Shown: positions 11,783-16,939 of the stretch, one piece after another | Numbering within the stretch: position 1 is the first letter of the stretch | Layout of the letters: each line of letters starts with the position of its first letter | DNA from: Clostridia bacterium | Lineage (GTDB): Bacteria > Bacillota > Clostridia > Oscillospirales > CAG-272 | Direction: 5' to 3' | DNA: 16,939 nt | Assembly: GCA_900753295.1 (NCBI GenBank) | Contig: CAADYQ010000181.1 | Location: forward strand, 1-16,939 | Notes under the pieces: model-generated | Databases searched by the model: none | What the model was told of the DNA's origin: nothing | Seen by the model: only the letters and a program-made list of their open reading frames with translations | Program-made: the position numbers and the translations under genes

Positions 11783-13535
11783 AAAAAGTATTTTCGCCGC
11801 GATCGCGGCATTTGCGGCGCTCACCGCATCGGCTGTACTGCTGGCGGTGATATATGCCCGCAACAAATATCTACCCTACCTGCTCACAGCCCTGCAGCTT
11901 GCGCTCCCGGCTGCGATAGGGGCGATATTGATACTCTTCGGCAGGGACATACCGCTGCGCGAGCACACGGATGCACCGTTTCCCGACAACTGCCGCCGCA
12001 TAAAGCGTGTGCTCCTTCGTGTCGGGCGTGCGATCCGCCGCTTCTGCCAAGGAGTTGCGCGCATATTCAACCGGATACGCACTCCCGCGGCGGCTCTGCT
12101 GATAATACTTTCGGCAGGATTTACGATAGCGGCTTTTGCTATATTCCGCACCAGAATGACGTCTGTATACAGCCTTGACTATCTCCCGCCCGTCCTGCTT
12201 GCCGTACTGTTTGTGATCTACATAGCGGTGGAAAAATGGTGCGCCCACGTAACGCCGGACGGTAATGAGGATGCATACTCCTCCGCGGTGCTCGGGAACA
12301 TGCGCACGGCGCTCGCGACCGGACGCATATCGCTTGCGCTTTGCGCCGTGGCAAGCACTCTGAAGCTGCTCGGGCTTTACGACCTCCAGAAGGCGCTGAC
12401 GATAGTGCTTACCGTGATATTCGGGTACGAGGCCCTGTTCATCCTCCTGTCGCTCACGGTAGTGCTGATACGCCGTGAATTCGCCTCGTCTCCCGACCTG
12501 TCCATCCCCCTGCCATTCACCGGCGGCGGCTCGCGCGATATGAGTTTGCTCGGATATCTTGAAAAGAACACCGGCATCACTATGCGCTCGCTGTGGAGCC
12601 TGAAACTTGTAAAAAAGCTCGTCCCGTACACCGTCCTGTTTGCGGCAATGATATTTTGGGCATGCACCGGACTTGTACAGATAGAAAGCAACGAGGAGGG
12701 CGCGGTATACCGCTTCGGCAGACTGCGCGACGAAACGCTGAAGCCGGGCATCCATCTCACTCTGCCGTGGCCGTTTGACCGTGTTGAAACATATTCGACC
12801 GGCAGTGTTAACCGCATGACGGTGGGCTACATCTCCTCCGAGGACAGCGACAATATCTGGACTGCCTGGCACGGAAGCAGTGAATACAAGTTGCTGCTGG
12901 GCGGTGGCAACGAGCTTGTGTCGATAAACCTGCGTATAGAATACAGCATAAGCGACCTGCACAGGTACCTGATGTGCAGCTCGTCGCCCGAAAGCATACT
13001 GCGCGCGCTGGCATACGAGGCTGTGACCGCGCACACGATAAACACCGATCTCACCTCGCTCCTCTCGGTTGACCGCACTGAATTTGCTAACGACTTTGCC
13101 GCGGACCTTGGCGAGCGTATGAGCAGCTATGATCTCGGCCTTCGCGTTGTAAGCGTTGTGCTTGAAAGCATACATCCGCCCGTTGAGATCGCATCTGTGT
13201 ATCAGGAAATAGTCGGCGCCGGGATACGCGCTGAGCAATATATGCTTGAAGCCGAGGCAAAGGCGGCAGTGACGCGCGCCAATGCCGAAAAGAGCCGCAC
13301 CACAGCCGTAAATTCCGCCAACGCCGCAAAAAGCACGGCTATCGCCTCGGCGCGCGCGGAGGTCGCGGGCTTTCTCGCCTCGGCGGGAGCCGACTCGGCA
13401 TACCCCGCATCATACCGCTATAACAAGTATCTCGATGCCGTTGCCAAGGCATACGGCGGAGCTCGACTTGTGATAGTCGGTGAAGGAATCGACTCGTCAA
13501 AAATTTATTTCGGCAGCGTTTCGGTCAATCCCTGA
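11772..13535 (+). CDS. Polytopic SPFH/Band 7 protein, HflK-like
   Basis: A 587-residue membrane protein. Seven hydrophobic segments (about 6-28, 35-57, 105-125, 138-154, 183-203, 208-233, 284-303) precede an SPFH/Band 7 domain (about 300-480). The domain opens with VQIESNEEGAVYRFGRL and has the HflK-like GIHLTLPWPFDRVETY (326-341). An Ala-rich helical stretch (485-540) and a short C-terminal strand region follow. Basic loops 58-104 and 234-283 and the basic N-terminus fit the positive-inside rule, putting the SPFH domain outside, as for E. coli HflK. Typical HflK has one membrane helix, so the polytopic N-terminus is unusual. GGAGG (11762-11766) supports ATG 11772. HflK and HflC normally form a cage around the FtsH protease, but no ftsH is present here. 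The gene overlaps the preceding lipoprotein gene and is followed by two more SPFH genes. Confidence 0.9.
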   Translation: MRHKKSIFAAIAAFAALTASAVLLAVIYARNKYLPYLLTALQLALPAAIGAILILFGRDIPLREHTDAPFPDNCRRIKRVLLRVGRAIRRFCQGVARIFNRIRTPAAALLIILSAGFTIAAFAIFRTRMTSVYSLDYLPPVLLAVLFVIYIAVEKWCAHVTPDGNEDAYSSAVLGNMRTALATGRISLALCAVASTLKLLGLYDLQKALTIVLTVIFGYEALFILLSLTVVLIRREFASSPDLSIPLPFTGGGSRDMSLLGYLEKNTGITMRSLWSLKLVKKLVPYTVLFAAMIFWACTGLVQIESNEEGAVYRFGRLRDETLKPGIHLTLPWPFDRVETYSTGSVNRMTVGYISSEDSDNIWTAWHGSSEYKLLLGGGNELVSINLRIEYSISDLHRYLMCSSSPESILRALAYEAVTAHTINTDLTSLLSVDRTEFANDFAADLGERMSSYDLGLRVVSVVLESIHPPVEIASVYQEIVGAGIRAEQYMLEAEAKAAVTRANAEKSRTTAVNSANAAKSTAIASARAEVAGFLASAGADSAYPASYRYNKYLDAVAKAYGGARLVIVGEGIDSSKIYFGSVSVNP

Positions 13536-13557
13536 CCGCCGCAAAAAGGTAACGAAA

Positions 13558-14676
13558 ATGAAAAAAGAAAAAGCTACGGATAAAAAAGAAGACGTCACCG
13601 CCGATATCAATGCGGCGAATGGCGGCAGAAGGGCAACAAAAAGCTCGGGCGGCTTCCGCGCCGTAAAAATAATTCTCGCAGTGGCGCTCGTGGTGGTCCT
13701 CGGCTATTTCGGCTTCACCTGCGAGGTGCGCGAGGGCAACTGCGCGGTGATCCTGCGCCTCGGCGCCGTGCGGCGAGAGGTGACAGAGGCGGGACTTTAC
13801 TTAAAGCTCCCGTGGCCGTTCGAAACGGTAGTGAAATACGACAGCCGCCTGCAATATCTTGAGTCCGACCACCTTGAAACGACCACCGAGGACAAGCGCA
13901 ACGTAATAATACAGTCCTACGCGGTATGGAAGATAAGCGACCCGCTGCTTTATCACAACAGTGTGGGCACGCGCGGCGTTGCAGGCTCGTATATAAAGGA
14001 TCAGGTCTTCAGCGCGACAAACAGCGTTATGGGCGGCTACAAGCTCACCGGTCTTGTATCCCTTGACCGCGAGGAGCTGAAGATAGAACAGATACAGTCG
14101 GAAATATTCGAGCGCGTGCGCGATAACTGCCTGCGCAACTACGGTATCGAGGTGAGCGACGTGAGCATACTCCGCCTCTCCCTGCCCGACACGAACCTTG
14201 AGAGCGTTTTCGACCAGATGCGCGCCGACCGTCAGAAGGACATCGACACTATAATCGCCAACGCACAGCGGGATGCCAACGCGATAATCTCCGCCGCCGA
14301 CGCAGATGCCGCCGCCATAATCGCGGACGGCACCACCGCCGCAGCCGAGATAAAGGCGCAGACAGAGACCGAGGTCGCACGCATTTACGCAGAGGCGCAG
14401 GCGGCAAACATAGAGCTTTACCGCTTCCTGCGCGAGCTTGACACTGTTGTGTCGTCGGTCGGCGAAAGCACCGTGCTCGTTGTAAAGGCAGACTCCTATC
14501 CCTTCAACGTGCTCACATCGTACGGCGACTATATTTCCGGCGGCGATGAGGGGGATGCAACGGTGATAAAGGACCTTTCGTACATTCTCACCAAGCTGCC
14601 CGAAAAGGACCGCACGGCTCTCATCGCGGCGATCTCCGAGCTGATAGCAAATGCGGGAGGCGTCCTGAATGGCTAA
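13558..14676 (+). CDS. SPFH/Band 7 protein, HflC/HflK-like
   Basis: A 372-residue single-span SPFH protein. The N-terminal tail (1-35) is basic and low in complexity, the membrane helix is at 36-54, and the SPFH domain (about 55-215) opens with EVREGNCAVILRLGAV and contains LPWPFETVVKY, closely like the matching motif in the previous gene. The HflC-type segment GIEVSDVSILRLSLP (196-210) ends the domain. A long Ala-rich helix (about 218-288) follows, as in HflC/HflK proteins that oligomerise into rings. ATG 13558 is chosen over the in-frame ATG 13480, which lies inside the upstream gene, because AAAAAGG (13543-13549) is well placed 8 bases before it. It starts 22 bases after the previous stop. 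The SPFH domain is predicted to be extracytoplasmic. Confidence 0.9.
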   Translation: MKKEKATDKKEDVTADINAANGGRRATKSSGGFRAVKIILAVALVVVLGYFGFTCEVREGNCAVILRLGAVRREVTEAGLYLKLPWPFETVVKYDSRLQYLESDHLETTTEDKRNVIIQSYAVWKISDPLLYHNSVGTRGVAGSYIKDQVFSATNSVMGGYKLTGLVSLDREELKIEQIQSEIFERVRDNCLRNYGIEVSDVSILRLSLPDTNLESVFDQMRADRQKDIDTIIANAQRDANAIISAADADAAAIIADGTTAAAEIKAQTETEVARIYAEAQAANIELYRFLRELDTVVSSVGESTVLVVKADSYPFNVLTSYGDYISGGDEGDATVIKDLSYILTKLPEKDRTALIAAISELIANAGGVLNG

Positions 14677-15625
14677 GACAGCAAAAAAGTCACTGTTCGC
14701 CGAGATACTCGGCTCGGTGACAAAGTATTTTTTGATACTCGTAGCCGCCGTGATACTGCTTATCGCTCTGTCCGGCGTGCGCGTTATCGCCAGCGGAAAT
14801 GTGGCGGTCATACTGCGCTTCGGCAGGCTCGTAGGCGACACATACGAGGAACAGGTGCACGGTCCCGGCTTGCTTTTCGCCTTTCCCTATATAATCGACG
14901 AGGTGATAACCGTTCCGACCGGCAATGTTATAGAACAGACGGTAGCCACGCACTACACCTCGGGAAGCATGACAACTCTGCGCAATAACGGATATGTCAT
15001 CACGGCTGACAGAAACATAGCGGTAGTCAGCGCGTCTGTCAAGTACGTGATATCCGATCCGGTCGCGTATGCACTGAATGCCGCCGACATATCGAAAATA
15101 ATCGACGCATCGGTCAGCTCCGCCATGGTAAGCAAGGCGGCGGGAATGCCGGTTGACGAGCTTCTCACATCCGGCAAGGACCAGTTCGCGCACGATGTCC
15201 TAAGCGCCGCGCAAAGCAAGCTCGACCGTGCCGGCATAGGCGTTACCATAGGCACGATAGAGCTTACCGATGTAGGAATGCCCGCGGAGGTCCGCGCAAC
15301 ATACGACGAAGTGAACTCGGCGACCGTGCGCGCGGCTACTATGCTTGAGGAAGCGAAAAAATATCGCGAAACGCTCATCCCACAGGCGGAGGCGACCGCA
15401 AACAAGCTGAAAAGCGATGCAAGCTCCGAATATTCCGCCTCGGTCGCCGCGGCAAATTCCTCACTTTCCGAATTTTACGGCGTGCTTGACGAATACACTC
15501 AAAGCCCCGAGCTTGTGAAAATAAGAATATACAACACCAAGCTGTCGGGCGCCATCGGAAAAATAGGCACCGTGCGCGTGGTACAGGACGGCGAGACGCG
15601 GATATTCATATCCGGAAGCAGGTGA
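14669..15625 (+). CDS. Third SPFH/Band 7 protein
   Basis: A 318-residue single-span SPFH protein. Residues 19-38 form the membrane helix after a basic N-terminus. The SPFH domain (about 38-215) opens with GNVAVILRFGRLVGD. It diverges from the other two at the LPWPF motif, where it reads AFPYIIDEV (71-79). The helical region after the domain (216-285) ends in YTQSPELVKIRIY, an HflK/HflC-type tail segment, and the protein closes with a beta-rich end (297-318). ATG 14669 overlaps the preceding stop by 8 bases and has GGGAGG at 14655-14660. Three SPFH genes in a row suggest a mixed ring or cage. It could pair with either neighbour; which one is not visible from sequence. Confidence 0.9.
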   Translation: MAKTAKKSLFAEILGSVTKYFLILVAAVILLIALSGVRVIASGNVAVILRFGRLVGDTYEEQVHGPGLLFAFPYIIDEVITVPTGNVIEQTVATHYTSGSMTTLRNNGYVITADRNIAVVSASVKYVISDPVAYALNAADISKIIDASVSSAMVSKAAGMPVDELLTSGKDQFAHDVLSAAQSKLDRAGIGVTIGTIELTDVGMPAEVRATYDEVNSATVRAATMLEEAKKYRETLIPQAEATANKLKSDASSEYSASVAAANSSLSEFYGVLDEYTQSPELVKIRIYNTKLSGAIGKIGTVRVVQDGETRIFISGSR

Positions 15626-15629
15626 CGGC

Positions 15630-16939
15630 ATGGAAAACATAGATAACATGGCGGGGCGCAGTCTGGAAGCGCTCTCACGTGACAATCTTACCGACAGCGG
15701 CAAGCGCCGCCTGCGGCGCGAGATAATCTGCGGTGCGGCGGCTGTCTCCTGCATAATAGTCGGGCTTATCTACTCCGCCGTTTTCCCTGGGCGCAGCACG
15801 ATCCCGGCGCTGATATACACCGTGGGCTTTCTTATTGAAGCGATACCGGTTTTTGTTGCTTCGATAAAAGGGATCGCAACCAAAAACATGACCAACGCAA
15901 TGGAAATACTCGTTGCCATTGCGATAACGGCGTGCTATTTTACGGGAGATCTCATCCTTGCGGTGCTGATACCGCTGATACTCAACGCCGCGCACTTTCT
16001 TGAGGAGCGCAGCATAATGGGCGGGCGCGACGTCATCGATGGTCTGCGGCGCATGCAGCAAAGCACTGCGATACTGCTTGACAAGGACGGCGAACGCACG
16101 GTCGATGTAAAAACGCTTTCGGTAGGCGACAAAATAGTCGTGCGTCCCGGAGCGGGCATTCCGATAGACGGCACAGTCGTCTCCGGCTCTACCCACATAG
16201 ACCAAAAATCGCTGACCGGCGAGCCGCTTCCCTTTCATGCCAAGGAGGGAGACCCGGTATACGCCGGCACCGTGAATCTTGACGGCAGGATAGTCGTTGA
16301 GGTAAAAAAGGAATTTGTCGATACCTCGTTTTCGCAGATACTCTCCCTGCTCGAAAAATCGGAAAGCATATCCATCCCCGAGTCGCGGCTCATCGACAGA
16401 TTTATGATGTACTATATCCCGTTTGTGCTGTCGGTAGCGGCGGCAGTGGCGCTGATAACGCGCGACGCAGGCAAAGCGATAGCGATACTTGTCGTGTCCT
16501 GCCCTTGCGGGCAGATGCTTGTAAGCTCCGCGCCGATGATAGCGGCGCTATCGGCTGCGACAAAGCGCGGGATACTCATAAAAAACTCAAAATTCATCGA
16601 GGAAATGACCGAGACCGACACCGTTGTGTTTGATAAGACCGGTACCGTCACAAAGGGAGAGCTTTCTCTTACCGATGTGCTTTGCGCCGAGGGCACAACG
16701 CGCGGGGAGCTTATTGCCGCCGCGGCATCGGTCGCCATGGCATCGACGCACCCTGTATCTCGCGCGCTGGTCGAAGCCGCAGGGGATATTCCCTATCGCC
16801 GCGACCTTACGGTGAAGGAGATATCCGGCATGGGTGTTGAGGGAACGTCCGGGGACGGCAGCGTCACAGTCCGCTTCGGTAAACGCGAATGGATCGCCGC
16901 GGAATGCAGCATTCCCGATGAGACCGAGCCTGCGGCGGG
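15630..16939 (+). CDS. P1B-type heavy-metal/cation ATPase, truncated by window end
   Basis: The first 436 residues of a P1B-type transport ATPase, running off the window. A 30-residue basic N-terminus contains no heavy-metal-binding (CxxC) domain. Membrane helices lie near 32-50, 59-79, 89-104, 107-123, 258-277 and 282-302. The actuator domain carries LTGEPLP (195-201), the phosphorylation loop is DKTGT (335-339, Asp335), and the N-domain has THP (373-375, His374) and GMGVEG (400-405). The metal-site motif in helix 6 is SCPCGQ (290-295); copper and zinc pumps normally read CPCAL here, so the substrate is uncertain. ATG 15630 is 4 bases past the AGGTGA (15620-15625), which overlaps the stop codon of the third SPFH gene. 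It sits in one transcription unit with SPFH proteins that may organise it in the membrane. Confidence 0.9.
   Translation, partial: MENIDNMAGRSLEALSRDNLTDSGKRRLRREIICGAAAVSCIIVGLIYSAVFPGRSTIPALIYTVGFLIEAIPVFVASIKGIATKNMTNAMEILVAIAITACYFTGDLILAVLIPLILNAAHFLEERSIMGGRDVIDGLRRMQQSTAILLDKDGERTVDVKTLSVGDKIVVRPGAGIPIDGTVVSGSTHIDQKSLTGEPLPFHAKEGDPVYAGTVNLDGRIVVEVKKEFVDTSFSQILSLLEKSESISIPESRLIDRFMMYYIPFVLSVAAAVALITRDAGKAIAILVVSCPCGQMLVSSAPMIAALSAATKRGILIKNSKFIEEMTETDTVVFDKTGTVTKGELSLTDVLCAEGTTRGELIAAAASVAMASTHPVSRALVEAAGDIPYRRDLTVKEISGMGVEGTSGDGSVTVRFGKREWIAAECSIPDETEPAA

Noticed and set aside
11871..13238. A 455-codon open frame on the minus strand opposite the polytopic SPFH gene
   Set aside because: Its product is a Tyr/Arg/His-rich string without domains, while the plus strand encodes a clear SPFH protein.
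13480..13557. In-frame upstream ATG for the second SPFH gene
   Set aside because: It lies inside the preceding gene and adds 26 residues without domain features, whereas the ATG at 13558 has a good ribosome binding site just after the upstream stop.
11772..15625. Naming the SPFH genes hflK and hflC outright
   Set aside because: Three paralogues, an extra seven-span module and no ftsH nearby mean one-to-one orthology with E. coli HflK/HflC is not supported.

Overview
The window looks like a chromosomal segment of a Gram-positive, anaerobic Clostridia-type bacterium (Firmicutes/Bacillota, probably near the Oscillospirales). The grounds are a minimal Rrf2-NifS-NifU iron-sulfur set whose NifU has a Cys-rich tail, GC-rich coding sequence with frequent ATA isoleucine codons, purine-rich ribosome binding sites, strong consensus-type promoters, lipobox lipoproteins with BspA-type leucine-rich repeats, and a 151-residue helical protein of a type I recall from clostridia. 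This placement is inference. I see no rRNA, tRNA, CRISPR array, insertion sequence or phage gene.

Layout. (1) 1-509: a minus-strand helical, possibly ferritin-like protein with a strong hairpin beyond its 3' end. (2) 695-2948: an Rrf2/IscR-type regulator, a NifS cysteine desulfurase behind a near-perfect sigma-A promoter, and a NifU/IscU scaffold, closed by a terminator. A shared dyad (CCTA-N9-TAG) upstream of rrf2 and over the nifS -35 is a candidate operator. (3) 3015-4743: prfB (peptide chain release factor 2) without the usual programmed frameshift, then a small membrane protein and a strong terminator. (4) 4795-9282: an amino-sugar cluster. It holds a GlmM phosphoglucosamine mutase carrying an N-terminal XRE/Cro-type helix-turn-helix domain, a free-standing GlmU-type acetyltransferase, and GlmS. 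Together these take fructose-6-P to GlcNAc-1-P. (5) 9312-16939: a tightly packed operon of two leucine-rich-repeat lipoproteins, three consecutive SPFH (HflK/HflC-like) membrane proteins, the first with a seven-span N-terminal region, and a P1B-type ATPase cut off by the window end.

Two parts deserve most attention. The HTH-GlmM fusion joins a DNA-binding domain to an apparently intact cell-wall precursor enzyme, next to promoter-proximal dyads that could be its operators. The LRR-SPFH-SPFH-SPFH-ATPase operon lacks FtsH. Topology by the positive-inside rule places all three SPFH domains outside the membrane, on the same side as the lipoproteins. It could encode a membrane microdomain or cage around an ion pump, but that function is inference from gene order and domains only.
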